A DNA stretch of 64,000 nucleotides from Mesorhizobium sp. M1E.F.Ca.ET.045.02.1.1 (GTDB lineage: Bacteria > Pseudomonadota > Alphaproteobacteria > Rhizobiales > Rhizobiaceae), in contig NZ_CP034447.1 of assembly GCF_003952485.1 (NCBI RefSeq), forward strand, positions 7,268,501-7,332,500, written 5' to 3'. A program made the translations under genes and the position numbers. Of the stretch, positions 41,828 to 51,979 are shown one piece after another. Positions within the stretch are counted from its first letter, which is position 1. Each line of letters opens with the position of its first letter. Under the pieces are notes generated by a model that searched no databases, was not told the DNA's origin, and was given only the letters and a program-made list of their open reading frames with translations.

Positions 41828-42428
41828 TGTCGTGCATGTCGTCGACGACGATGTCGATGTTCGCAAATCGCTGGGCTTCCTGCTCGCGACGGCCGACTTT
41901 GCCGTGCGCCTGCATGAATCGGCAACTGCGTTCCTGGCGACGGAACCGAAGGAGATCGACGGCTGCATCGTCACCGACGTGCGCATGCCCGGCATCGACG
42001 GCATCGAATTCCTGCGGCAACTGAAAGCCCGTGGCCTGAGCGTGCCCGTAATCGTGATGACGGGGCATGCCGATGTCGCCCTGGCCGTCCAGGCGATGAA
42101 GGAAGGCGCCTCCGACTTCATCGAGAAGCCGTTCGACGACGAGGTGCTCGTCGATGCAATTCGCTCTGCCCTGGACAACCGAAGTCAAGCGGTAGCCACG
42201 CACCCGCAATCGGCCGAGATCCGGAAGAACCTTGCCACCCTGTCAGAGCGGGAGCGCCAGGTGCTCGACGGGCTTGTCTCCGGGTTGCCGAACAAAACGA
42301 TTGCCTATGATCTCGGGATCAGTCCACGCACGGTCGAAATCCATCGCGCCAACGTTATGAGCAAGATGGGCGCCGGCAGCCTTTCGCACCTGGTGCGCAT
42401 GGCCCTGATCGCTGAACCCAAACCTTAG
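41817..42428 (+). CDS. fixJ: FixJ response regulator
   Basis: The 203-residue protein has a receiver domain with acidic [10 protein letters not shown], phospho-acceptor Asp54 in [12 protein letters not shown] and Lys in EKPFDD, plus a LuxR/NarL-type helix-turn-helix ([29 protein letters not shown] in two parts). Phosphorylated by FixL, it activates fixK; a FixJ-like site lies before the fixK gene at 15665. I use the GTG at 41817, with GAGG 6 nt upstream; TTG at 41811 is an alternative. The TAG stop is the first triplet of a partial mosaic repeat. Confidence 0.95.
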   Translation: MANDVVHVVDDDVDVRKSLGFLLATADFAVRLHESATAFLATEPKEIDGCIVTDVRMPGIDGIEFLRQLKARGLSVPVIVMTGHADVALAVQAMKEGASDFIEKPFDDEVLVDAIRSALDNRSQAVATHPQSAEIRKNLATLSERERQVLDGLVSGLPNKTIAYDLGISPRTVEIHRANVMSKMGAGSLSHLVRMALIAEPKP

Positions 42429-42473
42429 AGCAATTCCGGGAAAAGTGCGCAGCGGTTTTCCGTCCGGAATTGC
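42426..42473. repeat. RIME-like mosaic repeat, copy 5 (half element)
   Basis: TAGAGCAATTCCGGGAAAAG to CCGTCCGGAATTGC is one hairpin of the family 1 element; the second half is absent. Its TAG is the fixJ stop codon. It lies between the convergent fixJ and small conserved gene, whose stop is 4 bp away. Confidence 0.85.
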
Positions 42474-42477
42474 CGCC

Positions 42478-42693
42478 TTAAGACAGGTTTCGAAGCGAAG
42501 CCGTCTTATCTTTTCGGAGGTCCCAGTCGCGCCAGTGGGTCGGCCGGATATCGACGCGCGCACCGGTAACGGCATCCCGCCACCCTTCCCGACCTCTTTC
42601 GCAAGGAAATACAAGCGCGTGCAAGCCATCCTCGTCCAGAACGGCTAGTTCGAGGCTACGGCCAAACGGAGCACTTGCTATTGGATTCCACAT
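42478..42693 (-). CDS. Small conserved rhizobial protein of unknown function
   Basis: The 71-residue protein starts MWNPIASAPFGRSLELAVLD and continues with DGLHALVFPC, then VDIRPTHWRDWD. I recognise this as a conserved hypothetical of rhizobia (MWNPI-xxAPF, HALVFPC, PTHWR-W); no function is known to me. It is acidic to neutral, rich in Trp and Pro, and has no signal peptide or helix. It converges on fixJ and is divergent from hemA. A gene this short is supported mainly by its family pattern. Confidence 0.7.
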   Translation of the reverse strand: MWNPIASAPFGRSLELAVLDEDGLHALVFPCERGREGWRDAVTGARVDIRPTHWRDWDLRKDKTASLRNLS

Positions 42694-42852
42694 TTAGCCA
42701 ACTTGGGCCGAAATGAAGTTCCGCGCTTTGACTTGAATCAGTTTTGGCCGGTTGGGTCGACCCCGCCCCCCGGCGACCGGCTTGCAATCTCCTTCAGCAG
42801 CCGAACGAGATCTCGTTTCGTGGCGTGCCGAACAGATCCGGCGCCGCGTAAT

Positions 42853-42866
42853 TTGACATAGCTCAA
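42853..42866. promoter_or_regulatory. Fnr/FixK-like box upstream of hemA
   Basis: TTGAC-ATAG-CTCAA has two mismatches from the anaerobox and ends 87 bp before the hemA start. FixK or Fnr control of hemA is known in related rhizobia, which supports the call. Confidence 0.5.
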
Positions 42867-42953
42867 AGCGGAGCCCTGCCCCGGTCCGTAGGTTGGCTCC
42901 AGCAGACCGAACCGTCGCAGCCTGCGGCGTCGCTTCCTGCAGAGGAGTTCAGC

Positions 42954-44231
42954 ATGAATTACCAGCGGTTCTTCGAAGACGCGATCGACCAGCTCCATGC
43001 GGAGCGGCGCTACCGGGTTTTTGCCGACCTCGAACGCATCGTGGGCAAGTTCCCGCGCGCCATCTGGCGCTCGAACGGCCGCGCCCAGGAAATCACCGTC
43101 TGGTGCTCCAACGACTATCTCGGCATGGGCCAGAACGGCGATGTGATTACCGCCTTCCAGACCGCGGCCGGCAAGATGGGCTCGGGCGCCGGCGGCACCC
43201 GCAACATCTCCGGCACCTCCAACCCGCTGGTCGAGCTCGAGCATGAGCTGGCCGACCTGCACGACAAGGAAGCGGCGCTGGTCTTCACCTCCGGCTTCGT
43301 TTCCAACGAGGCCTCGATCTCGACCATTGCCAGGCTCCTGCCCAACTGCCTGATCATCTCGGACGAGTTGAACCATGCCTCGATGATCGAGGGCGTGCGG
43401 CGCTCGGGCGCCGAGAAGAAGATCTTCCGCCACAACGACGTCGCGCATCTGGAAAGCCTGCTGCAGGCGGCGGGCCGCGAGCGCGCCAAGCTGATCGTGT
43501 TCGAAAGCGTCTATTCGATGGACGGCGACATCGCGCCGATCCGGCAGATCGTCGAGCTCGCCGAGCGCTACAACGCCATGACCTATATCGACGAGGTGCA
43601 TGCGGTGGGCATGTACGGGGCGCGCGGCGGCGGCATCACCGAGCGCGAGGGGCTGGCCGACCGCATCGACATCATCGAGGGCACCTTGGCCAAGGCCTTC
43701 GGCACGCTGGGCGGCTACATCGCCGGCGCCAGCGCCGTCATCGACGCCGTGCGCTCCTATGCGCCGGGCTTCATCTTCACCACCGCGCTGCCGCCGGCGA
43801 TCGCGGCGGCGGCCACCACCTCGATCCGGCATCTGAAGCGCTCGCAGGCCGAGCGCGACGCGCAGCAGCGCCAGGCAGCCAGGACCAAGCAGGTGCTCGC
43901 CGCGGCCGGGCTGCCGGTGATGGAATCGGCCACCCACATCGTGCCGGTGCTGGTCGGCGATCCGGAGCTGTGCAAGATGGCCAGCGACCGCCTGCTCGGC
44001 GTCCACGGCATCTACATCCAGCCGATCAACTATCCGACGGTGCCGCGCGGCACCGAGCGGCTGCGCATCACGCCGACACCCTTCCATTCCGACGCGCTGA
44101 TCGCCGAATTGCAGGACGCGCTGGTCGAGACCTGGGATGCGCTCGGCATTCCCTATGCCACCTCAGGCCGTCCCGTCCTCGCCAAGAGCGACCGCATCGT
44201 TCCTTTGCTGGTGAACCAATCAGGCGGGTAA
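42954..44231 (+). CDS. hemA: 5-aminolevulinate synthase
   Basis: The 425-residue PLP enzyme condenses glycine and succinyl-CoA to 5-aminolevulinate, the first step of haem synthesis in alphaproteobacteria. It begins [20 protein letters not shown] and has [43 protein letters not shown] and the PLP lysine in [15 protein letters not shown]. Length is normal. GAGGAG lies 6 nt before the ATG. An Fnr/FixK-like box lies upstream, so haem supply may rise at low oxygen together with hemN. It converges on hypF with 41 bp between. Confidence 0.97.
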   Translation: MNYQRFFEDAIDQLHAERRYRVFADLERIVGKFPRAIWRSNGRAQEITVWCSNDYLGMGQNGDVITAFQTAAGKMGSGAGGTRNISGTSNPLVELEHELADLHDKEAALVFTSGFVSNEASISTIARLLPNCLIISDELNHASMIEGVRRSGAEKKIFRHNDVAHLESLLQAAGRERAKLIVFESVYSMDGDIAPIRQIVELAERYNAMTYIDEVHAVGMYGARGGGITEREGLADRIDIIEGTLAKAFGTLGGYIAGASAVIDAVRSYAPGFIFTTALPPAIAAAATTSIRHLKRSQAERDAQQRQAARTKQVLAAAGLPVMESATHIVPVLVGDPELCKMASDRLLGVHGIYIQPINYPTVPRGTERLRITPTPFHSDALIAELQDALVETWDALGIPYATSGRPVLAKSDRIVPLLVNQSGG

Positions 44232-44272
44232 GCCAATAAAGGCGCGGAACCCATCGTCGCCGAGCACCCCTC

Positions 44273-46612
44273 TTAGCCGAGGGCGGCCAAGCCTATCATC
44301 GCCTGGCCAAGCGCCAGCCCCCCGTCATTGGCCGGAACATCCGTATGGGCGAGTAGCTCGAACCCGGCCGCGGAGAGTTCCGAGAACACCCCTTCAAGCA
44401 TGAGCCGGTTCTGGAAGACACCGCCGGAAAGCGCGATCGTGTCGACTTGGTTCTCGCGGGCCAATCGGCGCGTGGTTCTGGACACGACCGCGATCAAGGT
44501 CCGATGAAAACGCGCGGCGATCAGGCCGATCTCGACATCAGCAGCCATGTCGCGCAGCAACGCCTCCCAGAGACCTCGCCAGCGAATGATCGATCCATCG
44601 TCGGGAGGCAGCGCCCAGGCCTCGGCCTCCTCGATGAACGGGTTCGCGAGCGCCTCCAACTCCATGCCTGTTTGCCCTTCATAGGACTGCAGCTCGAAGC
44701 AGGTTCCCAGGATCGCCGCGCAAGCGTCGAACAGCCGTCCCGCGGAAGACGCAAGCGGGGCGTTGACGCCTCTTTCAATCATTTGCGCGACGATGCTCGG
44801 CCGCCTTTCGGCCAAAGCCTGTGCAAACGGCAGATTGCCGACGGGACCGGCAAGGAAATCTGGACCGAAGGCGGCATGGAGATGCGCGTAGGCATTGCGC
44901 CAGGGCTCGCGGCTCGCCTGGTCGCCGCCTGGCATCGCGATGGCATCGAAATGCGCCAGGCGTTTGTAGCGGCGATAGTCGCCGAGCAGGAACTCTCCGC
45001 CCCAGATCGTGCCGTCGTCACCGAAGCCGATGCCGTCGAGGACCACGCCCAGCAGCGGAGGAGCATCAAGGGCGCGACCGTGCCCCGCGATGCAGGAGGC
45101 AAGATGCGCATGGTGGTGCTGGACTTCGATGAGCCTCGCTCCGCACTCGCGAGCGAGTTCGATGCCAATCTGCCTCGATCGGTAGGCCGGATGCCGGTCG
45201 GTCACTACGAGGCCGGGTTTCGCATCGAAAAGGTTGTTGTAGAGGTCCAGGGCGCGGCGCCATGCCGCCTGGCTCTTCGGTTCGGCGAGATCGCCGAGAT
45301 GCTGGGAGAGCAGCGCCTTGCCATTTCCGGCCAGGCAAAACGCGCCTTTCAGATCGCCACCCGTTGCAAGCACGCTATGCGGGCTCTCGAAACCAGACGG
45401 CAATGGCATGGGCGACGGTGCGAGGCCGCGGGCACGGCGCAGCACCGAAACACCATGCTGGTCACAACGCACGACGCTGTCGTCCAGCCGGTTGACGATC
45501 GCGCGGTCGTGCATCAGCCAATGGTCGGCGATGCCGTGAAGCTCCCGCCGCGCTTCGTTATTGTCCCTGCATTGCGGCTCGCCTGAATGGTTGGCCGAGG
45601 TCAACACGATCGGCCTGTCGAGCACCCTCATGAGAAGATGGTGCAGTGGCGTGTAGGGCAGCATGAAACCGAGCCGGTCGTGGTCGGGGGCGACGCCCGG
45701 TGCCACCGGGCACTTCGCGCGCCGGTGCAGCAGCACGATCGGCGCGGCAGGAGATGAGAGTTCGTCACGCTCTTCGTCCGAGATCAAGGCGAACTCGCGG
45801 ATCTGCCGCAGATCGCGGCCCATTAGCGCAAACGGCTTCCCGTCGCGTTTCTTGCGGCTGCGCAGCCGCATGACCGCGTCGTCGTCGGTTGCAACGCAGG
45901 CGAGATGGAAGCCACCGATGCCTTTGACGGCGAGAATTCGCCCTGCCCTGATCAGAGCGGCGGCCTCGTCTATCACCCGTTCCGATCCACCGGCAAAGAC
46001 GGACCCGTCCTCCGCTTCGAGCCAGATGCGCGGGCCGCAATTTGGGCAGGCAATCGGCTGGGCATGGAAGCGCCGCTCCGCAGGATTCTCGTACTCGGCC
46101 CGACATGCCTCACACATGACGAAACTTTTCATCGACGTCGAGGAGCGGTCGTACGGGATCGCTTCGATGATCGACAACCGCGGACCGCAATGCGTGCAGT
46201 TCGCAAAGGGATAGAAATAGCGGCGGTCACGCGGGTCGAGGATTTCGGCGAGGCATTCCGCACAGCATGCGGCGTCTGGAACGACGCCTGTCCGCACCGC
46301 TCCCCCTGCACTCGCGACAATGGTGAAGCCGTCGAGCGGCGGCAATCCTTCAAGGTCGGTGGTCTCGATAGCGTCGATGCGTGCCAAAGGCGGACATCCG
46401 TCGCAGAGCCTTTGCCTGAACGCCGCCAGCTCGGCATCGCTGCACCAGAGCGCGATCTCGACGCCCGCGGCGTCGTTGCGTACGTGGCCAGTAAGGCCCA
46501 TGGCGGTGGCGACGCGCCAGACGGTGGGGCGGAAGCCGACACCCTGCACAAGGCCGGAAACCCGGATCAGGTGACCCTTTGCGGCTGGTGGTGCGGCCAG
46601 GAGCGTGTTCAT
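44273..46612 (-). CDS. hypF: Carbamoyltransferase HypF, hydrogenase maturation
   Basis: The 779-residue protein makes the thiocyanate precursor of the CN ligands with HypE, using carbamoyl phosphate. Domains in order are acylphosphatase (GLVQGVGFRPTVWRVA), zinc fingers (CAECLAEILD, CTHCGPR, CEACRAEYENP, CPNCGP), YrdC-like (VKGIGGFHLACVA) and a Kae1-like carbamoyltransferase (VQHHHAHLAS, GVFQNRLMLEGV). Length is typical. It is the last gene of the hydrogenase locus, 9 bp after hupV. In many rhizobia hypF lies between hypB and hypC; here it is at the end. Confidence 0.96.
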   Translation of the reverse strand: MNTLLAAPPAAKGHLIRVSGLVQGVGFRPTVWRVATAMGLTGHVRNDAAGVEIALWCSDAELAAFRQRLCDGCPPLARIDAIETTDLEGLPPLDGFTIVASAGGAVRTGVVPDAACCAECLAEILDPRDRRYFYPFANCTHCGPRLSIIEAIPYDRSSTSMKSFVMCEACRAEYENPAERRFHAQPIACPNCGPRIWLEAEDGSVFAGGSERVIDEAAALIRAGRILAVKGIGGFHLACVATDDDAVMRLRSRKKRDGKPFALMGRDLRQIREFALISDEERDELSSPAAPIVLLHRRAKCPVAPGVAPDHDRLGFMLPYTPLHHLLMRVLDRPIVLTSANHSGEPQCRDNNEARRELHGIADHWLMHDRAIVNRLDDSVVRCDQHGVSVLRRARGLAPSPMPLPSGFESPHSVLATGGDLKGAFCLAGNGKALLSQHLGDLAEPKSQAAWRRALDLYNNLFDAKPGLVVTDRHPAYRSRQIGIELARECGARLIEVQHHHAHLASCIAGHGRALDAPPLLGVVLDGIGFGDDGTIWGGEFLLGDYRRYKRLAHFDAIAMPGGDQASREPWRNAYAHLHAAFGPDFLAGPVGNLPFAQALAERRPSIVAQMIERGVNAPLASSAGRLFDACAAILGTCFELQSYEGQTGMELEALANPFIEEAEAWALPPDDGSIIRWRGLWEALLRDMAADVEIGLIAARFHRTLIAVVSRTTRRLARENQVDTIALSGGVFQNRLMLEGVFSELSAAGFELLAHTDVPANDGGLALGQAMIGLAALG

Positions 46613-46621
46613 GGCCGGGCT

Positions 46622-48073
46622 TCAGTGCACCGTGCAGACCATGCACGGATCGAACGAGCGCACGATGTGCTGGACTGCGAGAGGTTCGGTCTCACCGGCC
46701 AGCACGGGCGCTCCCTCCAGCGCCAGCTCCAACGGGCCCGGATTGCCGTTACGATCGCGTGGGGAGAAGTTCCAGGTCGTCGGCGCGATGATCTGGTAGT
46801 TGGCGATGCGGCCGTTGCGCACCTTCAGCCAGTGGCCAAGCGAGCCGCGCGCAGCTTCGGTCAGGCCCGTGCCCTCGCCATCGGCCGGCGTCGCGCCATG
46901 CTCGCAAAAGGCTTCGCCGGGCCTGAGATCACGGATCCAGCTCTCCATTGCCGTAACAACGAGAGCGACCTCCAGCACACGCGCCACAACCCGGGCATGC
47001 ACATTGCCGCTGCCTGACCCGACCAGATCGCGGATCAGCGGGTGACCATTCACGAGTTGACGGGCAATCGCGCCCACTTCGACGGCCTCGCCGGCAAGAC
47101 GCGGCGCCTTGCACCAAGTGTAGCCCTTCCCCGTGCCGTCGCCAGGCACGGTCTCTCCCGAGGTCGGCGGCAACGGGCGTTCGGCCGGCGCGTACCAGGC
47201 ATTCTCTGTATCCTCGGTGATCAGCGACAGGTCGAGCGACGTCGGACAGCCGGCCTTCCAGAGGCCGCGGCGGAACAGATGGCCGGCTGCGGCATGATAG
47301 GCGCCGTAGCTCATGAAAAGGCTGCCGGCGCGGCCAAGCCTGTCCAGGCCGAGCGCCTCCGAAATGGCGAGGAAATGCCGAAAGTCGCCCTGGAGCGCCG
47401 GCTTCTCCTCGCGCCAGGAGGCGAGGTCATCGGCAGTAGACAGGTTCGCTACCCGTTCGAGCGCGTCGGCAAAAAGCGTGCGCTCCAGAAACCGGCGGAA
47501 TGCCCCGACGATACCGGCCATGCGCGCCTGCTCGTTGGCCGTCACGGCCCGAGTCGAGCCGCCCGGTCGAATGCCGAGCGTATGCGGCCAATGGCCGGCC
47601 AAAATACCCATCATGTGCATCCATTGCGCCCTTGCCGGCAGCACCTCCTCGGCGGCAGTTCCCGAGAGAGCACGGAAGCGCGAAGCGGCCGCCTGGTGCC
47701 ATGACTCGCCAGCATAGGCCTCGCGGGCGAAATCCGGCATGAAGAACAGGTAGAAATGCGTCAGGTGGTCGGCGACGTTTTCCGTCGCATGGATAAGGTC
47801 GATCGCGAGCCGGCCATTTGCCGCGACACCGAGCCCTTGCGCCTCGGCAAGCGCGCGTGCGGCGGCGATCGACTGCGAGACAGAGCAGATACCGCAGATG
47901 CGCGGCGCGTAGACGAGCGCATCTTGCGGCAACTTGCCCTGCAGGATCTGCTCGAAGCCACGATAAAGCGGCGAGACGACTTCGGCAGAGCGGACCCACC
48001 CGCCGCTCACATCGAGCTTGACCTCGAGGTCGCCCTCGACACGATTGAACGGTCCGACGACAAGTCGGCTCAT
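46622..48073 (-). CDS. hupV: Regulatory (H2-sensing) hydrogenase large subunit
   Basis: The 483-residue NiFe large subunit has the N-terminal RICGICSVSQS and C-terminal DPCMVCTVH motifs that bind the Ni-Fe site. It ends immediately at the His, with no C-terminal extension for protease cleavage; this is the mark of HupV/HoxC sensor hydrogenases, unlike HupL. With HupU it signals H2 to the HoxJ kinase. Start at 48073 overlaps hupU by 4 bp (ATGA). It is cytoplasmic. Confidence 0.93.
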   Translation of the reverse strand: MSRLVVGPFNRVEGDLEVKLDVSGGWVRSAEVVSPLYRGFEQILQGKLPQDALVYAPRICGICSVSQSIAAARALAEAQGLGVAANGRLAIDLIHATENVADHLTHFYLFFMPDFAREAYAGESWHQAAASRFRALSGTAAEEVLPARAQWMHMMGILAGHWPHTLGIRPGGSTRAVTANEQARMAGIVGAFRRFLERTLFADALERVANLSTADDLASWREEKPALQGDFRHFLAISEALGLDRLGRAGSLFMSYGAYHAAAGHLFRRGLWKAGCPTSLDLSLITEDTENAWYAPAERPLPPTSGETVPGDGTGKGYTWCKAPRLAGEAVEVGAIARQLVNGHPLIRDLVGSGSGNVHARVVARVLEVALVVTAMESWIRDLRPGEAFCEHGATPADGEGTGLTEAARGSLGHWLKVRNGRIANYQIIAPTTWNFSPRDRNGNPGPLELALEGAPVLAGETEPLAVQHIVRSFDPCMVCTVH

Positions 48074-49080
48074 GGTCGCCTCTTCTGCCTGTCGTGCGGC
48101 GGCACCGCCACGTGATCGGCGGTCGCATTGGTCTTCAGGCGTACAGGCGTCGCCGCCTTGGAGAGCGCCGCCAGCGCGACAAACCAGGCCTTGGGCATGT
48201 CGGTCGGAAGCCCGACCGGGATGCCGGAAACCTTCGGCGTCGCGGTGAAGGAATGGCCGGGCTCCTCGAAGCTGGGCGAGGTGCAGTTGATGCAGGGATA
48301 GCCGCCGTCGATGCAGGAGCCGGAGCCGTTCCAAGGCCGGATGTTGCAGTCGGCGCGCGCCTGCGTGCCCTTGCAGCCGAGATTCTCCATCATGCAGCCG
48401 AGATCGCACAGCCGCTCGGCGCTCGCCTTGAACTCATAGAATTCGTTGCGGGAGCAACCGTGATGGACGAGATGGTTCGTGTAGCTCACGGGACGTTCCC
48501 ACTCGTCGACATGGCTCTCGTCGAACCGGCCAGCAGCGATCTGATGCAGCGTTTCGGTCAGCCAGTCCGGGTGAATGGGACAGCCGGCCACATTGATGAC
48601 CGGCAGGCCCGATTTCGTCAGGAAGCCGTGGCCGAGCAACCCGCCAGGCTCCGTGCCGTCATAGGAGAGGCCGCAGGCCTCAACGTGATTGGCGCCAGCG
48701 GCCGTGATACCGCCGAAGGCCGCGCATGAGCCGACGGCGACCACATGGCCGGCGACAGCCGCAAGATCGCTGATCCAGTCCATCACCGGCCGGCCGGTCC
48801 CGGCCATCATGTGGAATCGGCCGGTGCCGTTCGGTCCGCGCATGACGGCGCCTTCGAGGCAGAGGATGTCCAGCGGAACCTCGCCCGATGTCACGCGCTC
48901 CATGATGGCGACGACGCTGCGCCCCGTCTCGACGCTTAACGAAGGATGCCACAGCACCTCGATACCGGCCGTGGCGAAGCTCGTGATGAGATCGGGGCCT
49001 TCGGCGCCGATCAGGGACAGCGTGCAGCCGCCGCAGCCGCCGGACTGAAGCCAGAGAAGGTTGAGCGGCCGCTTCATCAT
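48070..49080 (-). CDS. hupU: Regulatory (H2-sensing) hydrogenase small subunit
   Basis: The 336-residue protein has the small-subunit Fe-S motif LQSGGCGGCTLSLIGAEGPD at the very N-terminus with no Tat leader, which distinguishes HupU/HoxB sensor subunits from exported HupS. NVAGCPIHPDWLTETL and GCKGTQARADCNIRPWNG carry further cluster cysteines. It carries electrons from the HupV active site. It lies between the HoxJ kinase gene (7 bp upstream) and hupV (overlap), which fits an H2-signalling cassette. Confidence 0.93.
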   Translation of the reverse strand: MMKRPLNLLWLQSGGCGGCTLSLIGAEGPDLITSFATAGIEVLWHPSLSVETGRSVVAIMERVTSGEVPLDILCLEGAVMRGPNGTGRFHMMAGTGRPVMDWISDLAAVAGHVVAVGSCAAFGGITAAGANHVEACGLSYDGTEPGGLLGHGFLTKSGLPVINVAGCPIHPDWLTETLHQIAAGRFDESHVDEWERPVSYTNHLVHHGCSRNEFYEFKASAERLCDLGCMMENLGCKGTQARADCNIRPWNGSGSCIDGGYPCINCTSPSFEEPGHSFTATPKVSGIPVGLPTDMPKAWFVALAALSKAATPVRLKTNATADHVAVPPHDRQKRRP

Positions 49081-49087
49081 CGCCCCC

Positions 49088-50482
49088 TCAGCCTGGATTC
49101 GCCGGAAGGCGGACGGTGAACACGGCGCCGCCTTCGGGATGATTTGCCGCTGCCAGATCGCCGCCCTGTTCCTTCATCAGGCCGTAGCTCACATAGAGCC
49201 CCAGCCCCGTTCCCTGGCCGATCGGCTTGGTGGTGAAGAACGGCTCGAAGATCTGGTCCATATGCGTTTGCGGAATGCCGGTGCCGTTGTCGCGAACCTT
49301 GATGACGACATCTTCGCCTTCCCGGCGGCAGGAGATTTCGATCCGGGGCTCCGGTCGGTTCTGAAGGACATCCGCGGCGTTGTGGACGAGATTGACGATG
49401 ACCTGATGCAGGTGCCCCTTGCGCGCGCAGGCATCGAGCTCATCCGGCATGTCGAAGACAACAACGGGTTTGACGCGCTCTGCCCTGACGACCCAGTCGA
49501 CGGCGGTGCGAATGGTGCGGGTGACATCGAAAACCTCCAGCCCCTCGCGCTGGCTGCTGGAAAAGCGGCGCAGATCCTGAACGATTGCGCGCACACGCTC
49601 CGCGCCTTCGAGCGTGCCGTCGATCAGCGGCTTCATGTCGGCGGCGATCGAATCGATCTTCAGCTTTCGGCGCAGTTCCTCGAGCGCCTGCGGGTCGGCG
49701 CGGCCATGCGCGGCGTCGAGATAGGTTGCGATCGCGGCCCCGTAGCGCTTCAGGGCGTGCATGTTTCCGAAAACGAAGCTGATCGGGTTGTTGAGCTCAT
49801 GGGCGACCCCAGCAACGACGCGGCCGAGCGCCGCCATCTTCTCGGAGACGACGAGCTGCTGCTGCGTCCTGGTCAGTCTCTGGTGCGCCAGATCGAGCTG
49901 GTGGTAGGCGCGGCGAAGCTCGCCGATCGGCCTTCCGACGATGACGATGCCGACGAGCCTGCCACGGTGGTCGAGCCGTGGCGAGCAGTTCAGCGCCAGC
50001 GGCGTCGCACCGCCATCCCGCTGGCGCATGTGCACTTCGAGATCGGAGATCGGCCGCGCCTCGCGGAAACAACCGGCGAACCGGACGGCAACGGCACCAT
50101 CCTCGTCTTCGAACAGATCGAGGATCGCCGACCCCATCAGGGTCTTCTCGGCGATGCCCGACAACTGGACCATGGCCGGGTTGACCTGCTGGATGCGGCC
50201 CCTCACATCGCAGGCCACAAGCACGTCGGTCATCGAGCCCAGCACCGAATCGATGAATTGCTGCGCCTCCTCGAGGGCGGCGTGCTGACGCTCCAGCAGC
50301 GTCTGCGATTCGACCAAATCCTTGTAGACCGCGTCCATCTTGCGGATGACCTCGATCCAGGCCTCCTCACCGGCCGGCGCCAGGCCGAGCGCGGGCACTT
50401 CCGCCCTCATCGGCAAGGATTCGTGGAATTTCCCGGACGCGGGCTTTGCCATCTGTGGTTTCGGTACCCTTATGAGTTCCAT
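49088..50482 (-). CDS. hupT: H2-signal histidine kinase (HoxJ/HupT type)
   Basis: The 464-residue soluble kinase has a central PAS domain ([23 protein letters not shown] in parts), a short coiled coil, the H-box [19 protein letters not shown], and a C-terminal ATPase domain ([23 protein letters not shown] in parts, [13 protein letters not shown]). In this family the kinase forms a complex with HupUV and, in the absence of H2, phosphorylates the HoxA/HupR regulator, keeping it inactive. It lies between hoxA (9 bp) and hupU (7 bp). The regulatory direction is family knowledge, not shown by sequence. Confidence 0.88.
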   Translation of the reverse strand: MELIRVPKPQMAKPASGKFHESLPMRAEVPALGLAPAGEEAWIEVIRKMDAVYKDLVESQTLLERQHAALEEAQQFIDSVLGSMTDVLVACDVRGRIQQVNPAMVQLSGIAEKTLMGSAILDLFEDEDGAVAVRFAGCFREARPISDLEVHMRQRDGGATPLALNCSPRLDHRGRLVGIVIVGRPIGELRRAYHQLDLAHQRLTRTQQQLVVSEKMAALGRVVAGVAHELNNPISFVFGNMHALKRYGAAIATYLDAAHGRADPQALEELRRKLKIDSIAADMKPLIDGTLEGAERVRAIVQDLRRFSSSQREGLEVFDVTRTIRTAVDWVVRAERVKPVVVFDMPDELDACARKGHLHQVIVNLVHNAADVLQNRPEPRIEISCRREGEDVVIKVRDNGTGIPQTHMDQIFEPFFTTKPIGQGTGLGLYVSYGLMKEQGGDLAAANHPEGGAVFTVRLPANPG

Positions 50483-50491
50483 GGGCGCGCC

Positions 50492-51979
50492 TCACCGGAC
50501 GGAGCCGACTGCGCGCCGCGCCGGCAAGGGCTTCACATTCTCCAGCCCCAGCCGTTCGAGCTTGCCGCGCAATCCGACCCGCGACAATCCCAACTCCTCC
50601 GCCGCCTTCGACTTGTTCCAGCGATGGCGGATGAGTGTCTCGCGGATGATGCGCAGCTCCATCTCGTTGATGCGGTCGCGCAGCGTTCCGGCGAGCCCGG
50701 CAATGTCGTCTCCGTCTGCGTCCTCGACTTGCGGGACCGCCGTCAGGATGTGGCGGGATACGAGTTCGGCGCCGAGCTCCTGGCCTTCCCGGCCCATGAC
50801 CAGCATATGCTGGATCTCGTTCTGCAACTCGCGCACGTTCCCAGGCCAGGAGTGATTCTTGAAACAGGCGATGGCTTCGGCGGAGATGCCCGGCACGTTC
50901 TTGCCGAGCTTGCGTCGTGCGCCCTCCAGGATCGCCGCCGAGAGGATTTCGATATCCATCGGCCGCTCGCGCAAGGCCGGCAACCTGATGACCGTGCCCG
51001 CGAGCCTGTAGAACAGATCGGCACGGAAACGCCCGTGGCGCACCTCGTCCTCGAGATCGCGGTTGGTCGCCGCCACGACCCGCACATCCACTTTGCGCGT
51101 CTTGCCGCTGCCGACCGGACGGATCTCGCCTTCCTGCAGGACGCGCAGCAATTTGACCTGAAAGGCCGGCGAAACCTCGCCGATCTCGTCGAGAAAGACG
51201 GTGCCGCCGCTGGCGCGCTCGAACAGGCCGATATGATCCTCCACAGCACCGGTGAAGGCGCCGCGCTTGTGGCCGAACAGCTCGCTTTCCAGAAGCTGGT
51301 CGGGCAGAGCGCCGCAATTTTCGACGACGAAGGGCTTGTTCCAACGCAGCGAGCCGTAGTGCAGCGCGCGGGCGGCGAGTTCCTTCCCGGTGCCGGAAGC
51401 GCCTATCAGGACGACCGGGATATCGAAGGGCGCGACCTGTTTCAGCGCGTCGCAGACCGTGTTTATCGGGCTCGAAGGGGAGCGGATGATGCCGTCGTCG
51501 AAGTTGTAATCTCGCCTGAGCGCACTGCGGCGGTCCGAAACGACCTTGGAGGCGGATGACGGCGCCATGCGCATCTCGACGGCCAGAAGCTCGTTCTCGC
51601 GCTGCAGGACATAGAGTTTGACCGCGTTCTTCAGCGTCAGGATCAGGTTTTCAGGATGCCAGGGCTTGGTGATGTACTGGTAGATGCCGGCCTCGTTGAT
51701 GCCGTCGATGATGTCGTGGGCGTCGGTGTAGCCGGAGATGATCATACGCACGACGTCGGGCCAGCGGGTGCGTACCTGCTTGAGGAATTCGATTCCCGAT
51801 GTTCCGGGCATGCGCTGGTCGCAAAGGATCAACTGGATCCATTCGCTCTCCAGCATCGACGTCGCCGTCTTGATGTCGCTTGCGACATGGACATCGAAAT
51901 CCTCGCCGAGAATGCGGCGCAGCGACTCCAGCGACCGCACCTCGTCGTCGACGATCAGTATGGGGGGAAGCTCAGTCAC
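50492..51979 (-). CDS. hoxA: NtrC-family hydrogenase activator HoxA
   Basis: The 495-residue protein has a receiver domain with phospho-acceptor Asp54 in [12 protein letters not shown], an AAA+ domain (Walker A GASGTGKE, sigma54-contact GAFTGA, and [11 protein letters not shown]), and a Fis-type helix-turn-helix ([21 protein letters not shown]). It activates sigma54-type hydrogenase promoters in its non-phosphorylated form in related species. The hupSL promoter is outside the window. It overlaps hoxX by 4 bp and precedes the kinase gene. Confidence 0.92.
   Translation of the reverse strand: MTELPPILIVDDEVRSLESLRRILGEDFDVHVASDIKTATSMLESEWIQLILCDQRMPGTSGIEFLKQVRTRWPDVVRMIISGYTDAHDIIDGINEAGIYQYITKPWHPENLILTLKNAVKLYVLQRENELLAVEMRMAPSSASKVVSDRRSALRRDYNFDDGIIRSPSSPINTVCDALKQVAPFDIPVVLIGASGTGKELAARALHYGSLRWNKPFVVENCGALPDQLLESELFGHKRGAFTGAVEDHIGLFERASGGTVFLDEIGEVSPAFQVKLLRVLQEGEIRPVGSGKTRKVDVRVVAATNRDLEDEVRHGRFRADLFYRLAGTVIRLPALRERPMDIEILSAAILEGARRKLGKNVPGISAEAIACFKNHSWPGNVRELQNEIQHMLVMGREGQELGAELVSRHILTAVPQVEDADGDDIAGLAGTLRDRINEMELRIIRETLIRHRWNKSKAAEELGLSRVGLRGKLERLGLENVKPLPARRAVGSVR

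Noticed and set aside
40253..42178. A 641-codon open frame on the minus strand
   Set aside because: It is antisense to fixL and fixJ and looks compositionally like a shadow of them.
49061..51559. An 832-codon open frame on the plus strand
   Set aside because: It is antisense to the well-supported kinase and HoxA genes, shows no known domain, and follows from high GC and codon bias.
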